NCBI RefSeq assembly: GCF_000276665.1
Contig: NW_004955446.1
Location: forward strand, 6,719,280 to 6,783,279
Direction: 5' to 3'
From: Chinchilla lanigera
Taxonomy: Eukaryota; Chordata; Mammalia; Rodentia; Chinchillidae
DNA: 64,000 nt
Shown here: in pieces, positions 1 to 10,299 of the stretch
Position numbering within the stretch: the first letter of the stretch is position 1
How the letters are laid out: every line of letters begins with the position of its first letter
Notes under the pieces: model-generated
Told to the model about the DNA's origin: nothing
Database searches by the model: none
What the model saw: the letters and a program-made list of their open reading frames with translations, nothing else
Program-made: the position numbers and the translations under genes

Positions 1-310
1 ATTCAGGGTTTTGATCACAGCTGGAGAAAAGAACTTTTCAGTTCTGTAATTTTTTAGTAGGTAACTAAAGTGGAGAAGGAAGGGCTTATACTTTGCTATA
101 AAAATGTGTGATAAATTTCTGTGAAAAGGGCCAGGCTGTAGGAAAGGCTTCTGTTGCTTGCCAGGGAATTGTAACTGAATGTGTGAGCAAGAAGATGGGG
201 CCATGTGCCTTTCACTGAGTAGTTCCATATGCCCGCATGCTCCCTGTAGATGCATGCATGGGAGGGCCCACTTTCACAAGAAAAGAAAGAATGATAAACA
301 GTGTTTTACT
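1..310. other. Single-copy sequence, nothing recognised
   Basis: No coding frame, repeat or RNA gene is recognised before the ID element. The last ten bases (301-310) are the left target-site duplicate of that element. Confidence 0.5.
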
Positions 311-402
311 GGGCTGGGGATATAGCTCAGCAGCACAGCACCTGCCTGGCCAGAACGAGGTCCTGAGTTAGATACCCAGCACCTAAACCAAAACAAAAAA
401 AA
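311..402 (+). mobile_element. ID-type SINE (tRNA-Ala derived)
   Basis: The element opens with GGGCTGGGGATATAGCTCAG, the tRNA-like head with its A box, continues through a B-box-like part and an ACCCAGCACC end, and finishes in an A-rich tail. It is flanked by a 10-bp direct repeat, GTGTTTTACT, at 301-310 and 405-414. This is a target-site duplication from L1-driven retrotransposition. The body carries several substitutions, so it is not a recent insertion. Confidence 0.88.
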
Positions 403-414
403 GAGTGTTTTACT

Positions 415-1552
415 GTAGAAATGTTCTTGCAGTGCATTGCTATTTTCTGAATGTTGCTTTTTAGAGATCTGCAAATAAAAGACTTGGCTGTAACTAGTAA
501 CCTCTCCCACAGAAAAAGAAAACAAACGCATATATGGTGGAGAGATATTGAGTGAACCCACTGAATTGAAGCTCTGGATTCCAATTGTTTTCACATGAAC
601 AGTACAATAATGAACATTTTCTTTTTAGACTGCTGTCAGTGAGTCTGATTATTACCTTAGGGTAAATCCTCAAAAATGTAACGACTTCTTGATTTTTGAT
701 ATGTTGCCAGTTTCCCTCCAGAAAGTCTATCCCAATTTACTCTTCTGGGTTTATTTTTTAAACCATGCCAAATATCTCCAGGAGAAAAGAAACTCTGAAC
801 TAATTATGGAGGAACAGAGCATGTTCCATGTGGGAAAGTCTTTGTCAAGTGGGAAAGAGAGAGGACAGAAGAGGAGGGCTGGATAAATAGTTCCAGAGAT
901 GCCTGAAAGGGTCTGAAGCCTCCACGTGCACCTAACATGCAGTGTTTTGTGGTTATCACACAGCATCTTCTCCTAGAACATCTATACTGCCCTCTGGACA
1001 CAGTGTTTCTTGTTTCCCATCAAAACTCCTGCAAATCTCAGCCAAAGAACCTACACTTGGATGAGAAATGGAGGGCTGGGAAAATTCCATTCCACTGTCC
1101 TTGTTTGATTCCCACAAAATCTGACTATTGGCCCCAGTAAATACAAAATGTGAGAAACCCCTGATCCAGGTCACCATTAGCAAAATGAAGCAGTTGTCTA
1201 GTTAGCTATAGGGTTCCCTAAGGAGAGGCGGAGGATTCTACCTTAGTGAACACTCCAGAAACAATATGGAAGACTAAAAGGGTACTTGACCTCAGTGAAT
1301 CATGTAGCCTCTAGTTACCAGGCCTCTAATTGCCAGGCCCAGCTCCCTAATAAAGTGATAGTTTGTACTTCTCAGAGTTGAGCAGAGAGGGTAAAATCAG
1401 GCAGAGGGATGAAAACCATAAGGAAATGTGTGCAAAGGGCATATATGCCTTTTTCAAATTCACGTGAGTAAAATGTGAGTTGTTTAAAAGAAAGAGAATA
1501 GCATGTTTGTGTGAATACTTTGTGATTCTGCATGTGCAGAAGTGATTGGCAG
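415..1552. other. Single-copy sequence, nothing recognised
   Basis: Short open frames on both strands show no domain, splice or codon pattern that I would defend. No repeat family is recognised. Confidence 0.45.
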
Positions 1553-1960
1553 TTGTTATGGTTGATACCTTGTGTCAACTTGAGGAGTCTAGAAGCTTAA
1601 CTAAATAACTCAGTTCTACATCCTAAGGTGAGAAGGACACGCCCTTATGGCTCTAGGATGTTGTTCATTGAGTCAATTTGAGAAGTTTAGAAGGTTAACT
1701 ATGTGACTGCGCAGGGAGCCAGGGTCCTTACTTTGCATTCATCCTGAGCCTGTGCAAGAGGAGGGCTCGAAGATTATGTGAGATTGCTCTTGCTGCTCTT
1801 GCTGTCTTTTTGCCGCCTTGAAGTGTTGCCCCTGTGCCATGCCACCCTGCCAGTTGATTAGACACTGAAACCTCCACAAAATGTGAGCTAAATAAACCTT
1901 TCCTTCTGCAATTTTGGGTGCTGGGTATTTTGTCTCAGCAAGGAGAGAAAAGTAACCAAA
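1553..1960 (+). mobile_element. ERVL-type solo LTR remnant
   Basis: The sequence starts GTTATGGTTGATAC...TGTCAACTTGAG, a 5' end typical of ERVL-class LTRs of placental mammals. It ends in a GTGAGCTAAATAAACC polyadenylation-signal region followed by TTTTGTCTCAGCAA...AGAAAAGTAACC. About 50 bases near the start are repeated (1553-1615 and 1660-1715, both with a CAA.TTGAG.AG.. TAGAAG..TAACT pattern). The part at 1663-1770 aligns by eye with 58535-58625, so the window holds more than one copy of this family. There is no internal retroviral sequence. Confidence 0.6.
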
Positions 1961-4900
1961 ATAGCAGGGATCTTCTCCTCACCAGGAAGTATGGGAAGTG
2001 AACCAGTGTCACCATGAGATCTGATTTAAATGTTGAGTGCACTAAACAAACACCCATTTGCATAATTAACCACACAAATAAACACAAATAGAAGAACCAA
2101 TTCCCTCACTATTGCAAGTCCTAGTGGGCAGATGGCTGTGATCTTAGTCCTTACTCACTGAGAGTTAGCAGTCAAGAAGAGGTTCCTCCAGGACATTTCC
2201 CTGAGCGTCCTGGACTTGGGAGGGAAATACAGGGCAAGGAATGACCACATGGGTAATTAGGGCTGAGATCATCCTTTCACTTGAGTGTTTAACTCTCATA
2301 TTCTCGCAAGGAAAAGATTCCAGCGGAACATGTAGGAAACTTGGGTTCTAGTCCCAGTACAGTGATATGTCCGTTGAGGAAGTCAATTCATTTCCAACTC
2401 GTGTTCAAGCAACAAAAAGTTCAAAACCTGAATGTATTTTTCCCATAGGAAATAATGTAGAACTAAATAATTGCTTCTGGAGCCCCCAAATTACACTTAT
2501 AAATTCAGTTTTTCAGGACTTTAACAAGTTCTACAATGATTTTCTTTTTTTTTTTTTTACTCTCATGGTTCTCAGTTTTCCTCTTAGCTGTACTGCTAGT
2601 ATCACTAACTTTCTTTGTAGCCACAGTTACAATACTTTATGCAAATAAAGTGCAAAAAAATCACAGCGATGAATGTTTTAATGCAGTAACACAAGCACTG
2701 AATGTTGCCTGGATGAGGGCAGCACTTAGACGGAAGTCACCCTTTTGTGTCCCTGGTGAGACGGGACTTGCGACTCCCTTTTGGCCTGTACAGGGTTTTA
2801 CAAGTCAAATTTTCAGTTCGACTATCAAGCAAAGTTATGAACACTGAGATTTTTGGAACGTCGCTGTAGTGGAAAAGTAGTGGAAAAGTTTTGAGCTTGG
2901 AGCCATTTGACAACTGAGGTATCACTGAGTATCTTGCTTTAGATAAGGTGTCCTATCTAGGCATTAGTTTACTGGCCTTTAAAACTAGGAGCTGGAATTA
3001 TATCGTCTGCCTTTCAATATCATCAACAAAATAGCTTTTACCGAATAAGAAATCTGTAACTCTTTTGAGTTTTGGAAAAGTTCAATTTCAATCCATCCAT
3101 TGAATTTCCTCAGCCATTATGTAGAAAGTCACAGGCTGACATTCAGACCCACTTCTTTGCCTTTGGTTGCTTCAATGCTACCCAGGTTGGCTTGGGTGAT
3201 GGCAGGTTTCCAAGACAATGGGCATGCATGAAACCATCCCTTTCCCTTATAATGATTAAAAAAAGTAGTCTTACTCTTGTGCCCTTCTTTGGGTTCCCTT
3301 GGCCTCTTGAAAGGCAAATTAAATGGCTCTTTCTCACCTTCACTGCTATATTCCTTCTATATTCTACAGTTTTCTAAAGTAGCAGTTATCATTTATAGTT
3401 CAGATTCTAAATTGACTTCTACTCCCTCCAATCTTACTTCAAGACTCAACCAAATGAACATCTAAAATAGACACATTTGGCAATGTTATGCTTCTAGTGT
3501 TGGTAGTGAGAAATCATTTGTCAACTTGATTATGGTCCAGTGGAGGTAAACTCTCTTTCTTGGTTATAGCGTTTCTTGGTTGTGTTGGCTTTTTAGCAGT
3601 CCTGATTATCATCTCATATTGCTTGAAATTTAACAATTATTTCAGAAGAGAGCATTATCAACTTGCAATTACTTTGCCCACATTTTTCACATTAGGTCAT
3701 TGGGATAGTATAAATTTGAGGTCAAATTCCCAAAGCTAAGGCTCAGGCAGGCAAATGTTCCTCTGTGAGGAAGGTTCTTCCACTGAAGGTGTTGTCCTTA
3801 GAGTGATGCTTTATTTGGAGCCCCAGGCTTTATCTCTAGTCACTCAAGAAAATGGCTCCAGGCCATCAAGGTCATACTTGCATTTAGGGCCAATGTTAGC
3901 TCTACTACTTTTAAAGTATGTCTACATATTCTCCAGCATGTCTCCCTTCAACTTGTGGAAATTCTCCTTGAAGGTGGAATGGACTTAACTACTTTTATGT
4001 TTCCCCAAAAATAAGATTTAAGTAGAGATAAAAAAAAAATGCCAGCCTCAATCAGCCTATCTTTGCCTTACCTGACATTACAGAGTAATCACAAAGCAAG
4101 AGAATTATGAGATATAACCTTCTGCATGACACTGGCCATCACCATCTTAATGACCAGCTATTAATAACAACTGAAGTGTACTTCCTAAGCAGGGTTTATT
4201 TTCAGGGAAATATGGTTGCTTTTAAGGAATAGGAGATGGTGAAAGTGATGGGGTGTGACTTTCAAAACTGGGTCATAAAAGGCCTTCCCCCTTGCTCTCC
4301 TTGGGCCATCCACCCTCAGGGAAGCCAGCTGCCACATTCTTGGGATGCTCAACCATCTCTGTGAAGGAGCAGACAGAACACAGACCTGAGGCCTCCTGCC
4401 AAAAGCCATGTAAGTGTACCATCTTGGAAGCACATCTTGCAGCCCACATCATACAGTCAGGAGACTGCAGCCATGAGGAATACCTGGACTGCAGATTCAA
4501 AGCCAGAACTGCCTAGCTCATCAGCTTCCAATTTCTGACTCACAGAAAGTACAGGGCAATGTTTTTCATTTAACATAGTAAATTTGGGAGAAATTTGTTA
4601 TTCACCATTAGCTTATTTCATTGGAATTATGCTTTCTTGTCATCCCCACCCTCCAATTATTTCCTTTATTGCTTGAAAAGTGATGCTTTAAAAATATTTA
4701 TTATATTTTATCTGGCATTTTGAGAAGTTTTTTTTTTTTAAAATTAGGAGCACTTTTGCCACATCTGGCCTGCCACATATGCGGAAACAGAAGTCTTCAC
4801 ATTTGTTACCAGGTTCTGTTATCAACTCTAAAGCTGATGAAGTAGATTCATTAAATTCATGATGTTTATAAGGATGCAAGTTCCAAGAGCCTACTATCTT

Positions 4901-5464
4901 CAACAAAGTCTGTCTCGCAGCAAGGAATGGAGCTGGGACCAGAATCTAAACATGGGAAAACCCCAACGTCTATGCATGGTCCTTTCCAACTTGCAAGGTG
5001 CTTCCCATGGACATTATTGAAAATATTGCAGTCTTCCAAACTAGCTATTTACCCATTGAAAGAGGTGGCCAGAGAGGAGGAATTGGGAGGAAATAGAGGT
5101 AGAAGGTGAAGGCCCTACCCTTGGTGTGTCAGGCTACTGGGAGACTCTCGTGAGCCTTGAGAGCCTCCTGCCTGTACCTTGGAACATTTGGTCCATAGCT
5201 GTCTCCTTTCCACTCTTCAAGGTGTGCCCGAGAGACCCATTCTAAAATGTTTTGGGCACTGTCTTCCTCTAGGACTGGGCTTCTCCTGTTACTGCTCATT
5301 CACAGAAAACGCCCCCCTCTTTGGGACCTCCCCTGTCTCAGTCTCTCTGGGGATTGTCCAGGGGAAGGTGCATAACTAAATGATGAGCTCGCAAGATCAC
5401 ACACCCAGTGGGCTGGTCATTTTACTTCCCAGGGAAGATTTCACATCTTCAAGAGAGCAGTAAT
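1961..5464. other. Single-copy sequence with short simple repeats
   Basis: No gene or confident repeat is seen. A T-run lies at 2546-2560. An 11-bp unit, GTAGTGGAAAA, is tandemly repeated at about 2866-2888. ATTTGCAT (POU octamer) occurs at 2056-2063. The 103-codon frame at 2536-2847 begins in the T-run (poly-Phe) and is judged spurious. Confidence 0.45.
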
Positions 5465-5556
5465 CCTGTCTATCTCTTGCACTTGTGCTGAATGATAAAA
5501 GCTATTCTCAGTGCTTGGCACATAATAAACACTGAATAGGTGGTAGTTACCAGAAA
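5465..5556 (+). mobile_element. MIR SINE, 3' fragment
   Basis: GTGCTTGGCACATAATAAACACTGAATA matches the 3' part of the MIR consensus (TGCCTGGCACATAGTAAGCGCTCAATAAA). Only this end is clear, and it is strongly diverged, as expected for an ancient mammalian SINE. Confidence 0.55.
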
Positions 5557-6039
5557 GTTTAACAGATTTACTTGATGATGATTAGTGGCTCAGCATGTGG
5601 TAGGGAAAGGTTTATTTTTACGTATTTTCCATTTCATTGTAACACAAATGTAATTTCATTGAAAGCAGCAGTGTGAGAGTACGTAAAGCCTTTCCTAGGG
5701 TCTCTACCAACACTGGGATTTACATCATTAAAAGGGCTATTTGGACAGTTTAAGGCTGCATTTGCAGATGGAATTTTAAGGGTGAAAGCCCATTTGTAAC
5801 CTGAAAGCATTTAAATAACCCTGCAATTTGACCTCAAATCTCCCAGTACTATCTTAACTCCTCCTGCCTCCTCTCTGTCAACCCCAGTCCTGCTTCCAGG
5901 ACCACCTGTCAATTGCTGTAATGGCTGGGGCTTTGTGAAGTCCTCAGCTGTAACCTGATCTCCACAAGTGTTAGAGGGGCGAGGCAGCTGCCCCAGGATT
6001 TGTAAATTTTACAGCATTGTACAGTGGTGGATTCAATGG

Positions 6040-6200
6040 CATGCCTCTGGGACCTTTCCATTCATTCATGTGTGCGTTCACCGAAAGGTGCAGAGTACTT
6101 ACCGAGGGTTAACTAAGCCCTGGAAATAGAAAGACAGTAAACTAGGGCCTCTGCCTTCAGGGGGCCTCACAGATAAGCAGGAGGCATAGACCCTCAAAAG
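6040..6200 (+). mobile_element. Ancient interspersed repeat, 5' part
   Basis: The run CATTCATTCATG...CTAAGCCCTGGAAATAGAAAGACAGTAAAC...GCCTCTGCCTTCAGGGGGCCTCACAGATAAGC follows the widespread mammalian pattern 'tattgagtgcc...ctggggatacagcagtgaacaa...ctgccctcatggagctt'. The same family supplies 28560-29010. I cannot assign a Repbase name with certainty. Confidence 0.45.
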
Positions 6201-6849
6201 CATATTGCAATGCGTTGAACACATGTAACAAAAGAATAGAAACCGAGCACACACAAAAGGAAGTCATTCGCCATCCAAGGTGGGCAGGGGGAGGAACGGC
6301 TTCCTGCGAGAGTGATAACTGAGTGCTATTAAAAGTTTCATTTGGATGTCCTGCCCATTCCTGTGTTTAAGGTACCCTGCCTTCTTGTCACCGGAGGAAA
6401 TCTGAGGAGGTACCCTAAAGGAGATGGGGATCGTAACTCGCCCCACCCACAGAATGAAATCACTAGTCCCATCACAGAAAAAGAATCTCCAGTATGTATC
6501 AGTGGGAGGCACAGAAAAGATTTATTTAGCAGAAAAATGATACAATCCAAAGGAAATGAGGGTGCTCCTGCGGGGAGACCCATTACGGTCAGAAGCTTCA
6601 GGGTTTTTCTGGGTCTTGAGGAAGGAGACTTGTGGAATCTGTGAATCAGTGGTAAGGGGAGAGGAAGCCTGTGCTCAATTTACAGGTGAAAAGCTAGAGC
6701 CCATTTACAGGCCAGGAGAAAGCGTGGGCTGATCCATTGAATTTTTTTTAAGACTTAAGTTAGAAGGGGAAAAAATTGTAAGCTGTAGTCCTTTTAAAGT
6801 ACAATTTTAAAAATACGATTTTTCTTGTCTCCTTTTTAATCTAATTTTA
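6201..6849. other. Single-copy sequence upstream of the CpG island
   Basis: Overlapping short frames occur on both strands at 6264-6644, none with recognisable protein features. The sequence is T-rich at 6740-6850 just before composition turns GC-rich. Confidence 0.4.
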
Positions 6850-7189
6850 TTTGCTCTTCCGGTCTCGCTGCCCCCATCTTTGACAGCTCCCCTGGCGTCA
6901 AACAAGTGCTCATCTCGGCGCTGCAGCTCCCACGCTCAGAAGCCCTTTCAGGTCAGCAGTAAACCCTGTCTTCTCCTCTCCAGGGCTCGGGTCAGAGCCG
7001 AGCCGTAATCGCCTCACACCTGCACTCCGCCTCCCAGTTATCTGCCCTTGCTCCCTCCTGGGGCCCCTCTCTTCGCAGGACACACATCACCGACATTCAT
7101 CTTCCTCCAGCGTCACTTAGATCACCTAGCTCCCCTCTTCGCAGGTCCGTAAAGGCTCCCAGTTGCCTCCCAAATCACACGAACTCCTC

Positions 7190-7560
7190 TAGGCTCGGGC
7201 TTCGAGGCCCCGCCAGAGAGCCCCGCGTCCCCACTGCCGTCCTCCTCGCCGAGCTCCTCCACCTGCCCCCTCGCACCTGCACGCCCTCCCGGAGCGCGCG
7301 GCGGCCTGAGGTCGCTGTGCGCGTGCTCGGCGCGTGCACATTCACACACGGGCCGAGATCGGGAAAGTGGGGGGAACCCAAACTCCCTCCGAGACCTCCT
7401 CCTACAGCGGCGAGCTAGAAAACGCGGGCCCAGGGTAGTGAGGAAAGGCAACGGAAGAGGGCGCTGCGGCCGGACGCCAGGAGCTGCTGTCCAGGACGCT
7501 GGTGCTAGGCACGATCAGGTGAAGGACGCGCGACCCCCTCCAGTCGCTCTCCTAGTTATC
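7190..7560. promoter_or_regulatory. CpG island, candidate promoter
   Basis: My hand count gives about 40 CpG dinucleotides in about 370 bases (roughly one per 9). The rest of the window is strongly CpG-depleted, so this is the only unmethylated-island-like stretch. GC-rich sequence begins near 6860 and is densest at 7270-7350. There is no TATA box. On the plus strand CAG|GTGAAG (GT at 7519-7520) is a good splice donor, so a non-coding first exon ending at 7518 is possible. The 109-codon minus-strand frame (7122-7451) is rich in Arg, Gly and Pro, as expected of random GC-rich sequence. An orphan or lncRNA promoter is an inference. Confidence 0.7.
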
Positions 7561-7724
7561 TTTCACTGTCTCTCTGGCTTCCTTCTGTGCTCCTCTGAGT
7601 GTTTTCCCCCAGGGTGACCTCTCAGGTCTCTTAGGTCCTCACGTCGCTGTAGGCTGAATCGCGTCATTCCCATCTTTAATACCTCTTGCAGCTTCCTGTG
7701 TGGGTAGAATAGGACGTGAATGTT

Positions 7725-8142
7725 TTACGCAGAAGGCTGTGATCTGACTGCCTGCTTCTACATCATCCTCTCGCACCACCTTCCTCCTTACCCACTGTGC
7801 CCCAGACACTGTGGTTCTTCTTCCTCTCTCTGGAACTCGCCGAGCTTTCCCATCTCAGCCTCACATCTTCTTGGTCACATTCCTTGTCAAGCTGACCTTC
7901 CCAGTCATCCTCCCTGACCACCTTCACTGTAATTCTCTGGGACTACAATGCTCTTCCATTCTTTCACAATACTAGCTACAGTTTGTAGATCTGCATGTGG
8001 TAGTTTGATTTCTCATTCAGTGGCCACCTTCATTAGAGGGCGGAAGCTTGGTGAAGCAGGAGGCCATTGGTCTTGTTCACTGGTGAGCTCCTATCTGATG
8101 CCTTTCTCAGCATGGAAGCTCAGTAAGTATTTGTAGGATGAC
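7725..8142 (+). mobile_element. L2 LINE, 3' end
   Basis: The text follows the 3' UTR of L2: cytosine- and thymine-rich sequence with TTCTTCCTCTCTCTGGAACTC, CACATTCCTTGTCAAGCTGACC, CTTCCCAGTCATCCTCCCTGACCACC, and a terminal CTCAGTAAGTATTTGTAGGATGA equivalent to the L2 end CTCAATAAATATTTGTTGAATGA. The insertion is old and diverged. It abuts the CpG island on its right side. Confidence 0.7.
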
Positions 8143-9447
8143 TAGCACCTTGGATTTTCCCAAAGTACAGGTGCCCTGTGAGGGCTCAGTTTTTGGTCAA
8201 AAGGAAATATTGTGGTTCTCTGGGAAGCTTCACTCCAACCAATCCGTCAAGCCACTGTCTCCTGCCTGTCAAAATCTGTTCCAGCATCTCCTACTTCTGG
8301 GGCACTTTTCCGAACTGTCTGTCTGAGCCCAGTCCAGGACTGATAAATGTCTGCAGAAACCAGGCACAGAATCAAAGGGTGGGTTATGTGAAAGTAATAT
8401 GCAATGCTGGGGTCCAGATCATCATCTGAGCTTATGGTCCATATAAAGGGGACAGTCCCTGCTCAGCTCCACTGGGTTCATAATATATAAGAAAAGCAGG
8501 CCCCATATTGTTAGATTTCCAATTTTTCAAAAGATGACAAAATTTTAATTTCTCTGTGAAACATCCACATTTTAAGACATGCTGGAGGCATATTCCTGTG
8601 ATCTCTTATCAGCCTTATGGTCAGCCCCTACTCTAGTAGTCCAAGGAAGTTGCTTGGCGCTTGAGTTCCTATGTGGTGGGCATACTTGTGTTCCTGTGTT
8701 CTGTGCTGTGCTCTGACACCAGTGCCAATTTTCAGGCCCCTGAACACAGAACCGATGCCTTTGACATCTCTATACTGCGCCTGTTTATCACCACTTCTTA
8801 TGAAGGCGGCAGCCAGCTTTGCCATTTTACGGACAGAAGTCCTGGCCAACCTGCAGAATCAAAGCATTTCACACAAGGCTCAGATATTTTGTTTCTTATG
8901 CCCCATCTCTCCATCAGAGTGAGAATTACAGGCCACTTTCTCTACTCTCCTTCTGCCTTATGTATTTGTTGAAAAGTATCATTGTCCTTTGTCATTGTCC
9001 TAAATTCCAATCTCTATTGTGCTGTGATGATAATGTTAACTTTGTGCCTAAGTCAGCAAACTGCAGTAATGCTTTATTCATCCAGCATCATCAGGAAATG
9101 AGGTGTTCTACATAATTAAATTGTCCAGATAACTAGAACTAACCAACATTTTAAAGATCAACATTTGTAAAAGACAAAGTGGAAATATCCCCAAATATAT
9201 ACTCTCTTGCCTGCTTTATTCTACAATTCTTTTTTATTATTTTTCCCCAGGATAGGAACAAAAGGGTAGAGCATGATTGTTGTTTGCTTCCTGCCCCTGT
9301 GCTGCAAACCTCCACTCTAATCCTAACTGAAGCCACTGGTTCTGCCCTGACCAGGTGACGAGTGTACCTTCTGTGATAGTCTGCATGCTGATTAGCAGAA
9401 AGGTAGCATGCTATGACAATGAACTACACCTTACTCACTTGCTTATT
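8143..9447. other. Single-copy sequence, nothing recognised
   Basis: Overlapping frames of 83-103 codons occur at 8661-9115 on the plus strand. They overlap one another in different frames and show no domain, so I treat them as chance. No repeat is recognised. Confidence 0.4.
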
Positions 9448-9605
9448 TTGTTTGTTTGTTGAGGCAGGATCTCACTATGTAGTCCAGACTTGCCTTGAAC
9501 TCAGTATGCAGCTCAGGTTGGCCTCAAAGTCTTGATCCTCCAGCTGCAGGCTCTCTCAATTTAAATGCTGAAATTATAATATGGTATTTATCACCATGCC
9601 CATTG
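9448..9605 (-). mobile_element. B1-type SINE, degraded
   Basis: On the plus strand the sequence reads GAGGCAGGATCTCACTATGTAGTCCAGACTTGCC..., the complement of a 7SL-derived B1 element. It continues to an ATTTATCACCATGCCC end equivalent to the B1 start GGGCATGGTG. The second half is heavily mutated. Confidence 0.7.
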
Positions 9606-9741
9606 CCACATCCTGCTTTTTAGAAACTATTATCTTTTTTTTCCTGGATTGTGGATTTACTATTGAATTTTTTTATTTTAAAGGGAATAAAAAATGACAG
9701 CAGCATAGACAAAAACAAAACAAAGCAAAAACAATAAAAAT

Positions 9742-10023
9742 GTTACAGGGTTTCAAAACAAAATGATAGGAACTAACAGTGGTTATTATATTACATATTG
9801 TTATCTTCAACAAAGTTGCTCAGATTACCAGATGTAAGAATGCAAGATTGATCAAACCACTAAGGTGAAAATAATAATGATAATATTAACAATAATAATA
9901 ATAAACATTGCAAATGATACAGAGCTTCACTAAACAAGATGGTAGGAATTCACCGATGGTTGTGATATTGTTTTCAAGTTAGTTGTTCAGATCCCCAGAT
10001 GTAAGCATGCAAAATTGGTCAAA
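9742..10023 (-). repeat. Direct duplication in the L1 3' UTR
   Basis: Two diverged copies of about 110 bases lie about 174 bases apart: 9742-9856 (GTTACAGGGTTTCA...TGCAAGATTGATCAAA) and 9916-10023 (GATACAGAGCTTCA...TGCAAAATTGGTCAAA). Both contain CAGATGTAAG.ATGCAA. An AAT-rich microsatellite (about 9869-9905) lies between them. Divergence suggests the duplication is older than the insertion, or part of the subfamily's 3' UTR. Confidence 0.65.
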
Positions 10024-10106
10024 AAAATTTAAGCACTAACTGTTCCTTTCAATAAACCATTAGGTATCAGCTGCACAATTATCCCAGCTATATATATATA
10101 TTATAT

Positions 10107-10206
10107 NNNNNNNNNNNNNNNNNNNNNNNNNNNNNNNNNNNNNNNNNNNNNNNNNNNNNNNNNNNNNNNNNNNNNNNNNNNNNNNNNNNNNNNNNNNNNN
10201 NNNNNN
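10107..10206. other. Assembly gap (100 N)
   Basis: Exactly 100 N, the conventional filler for a gap of unknown length. It is preceded by (TA)n at 10088-10106 and lies inside the L1 3' UTR. The true length here is unknown. Confidence 0.98.
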
Positions 10207-10299
10207 ATTTTAGGTTTTATTTACTCTTTCAGGTTCTTACACTAGGCAGACAATAAGATGTTTACCCCTGTGGGACTGATTTATTTCACTAATGAATAT

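Noticed and set aside
311..402. tRNA gene (A and B box-like sequence)
   Set aside because: A tRNA-derived ID SINE with A-tail and target duplication, not a folded tRNA. The same applies to 51523-51619.
2536..2847. Frame starting with poly-Phe and a hydrophobic stretch
   Set aside because: Produced by a T-run; the hydrophobicity follows from T-rich sequence.
7122..7451. 109-codon minus-strand frame in the CpG island
   Set aside because: Arg/Gly/Pro-rich composition typical of any GC-rich island; no conserved-looking motif.
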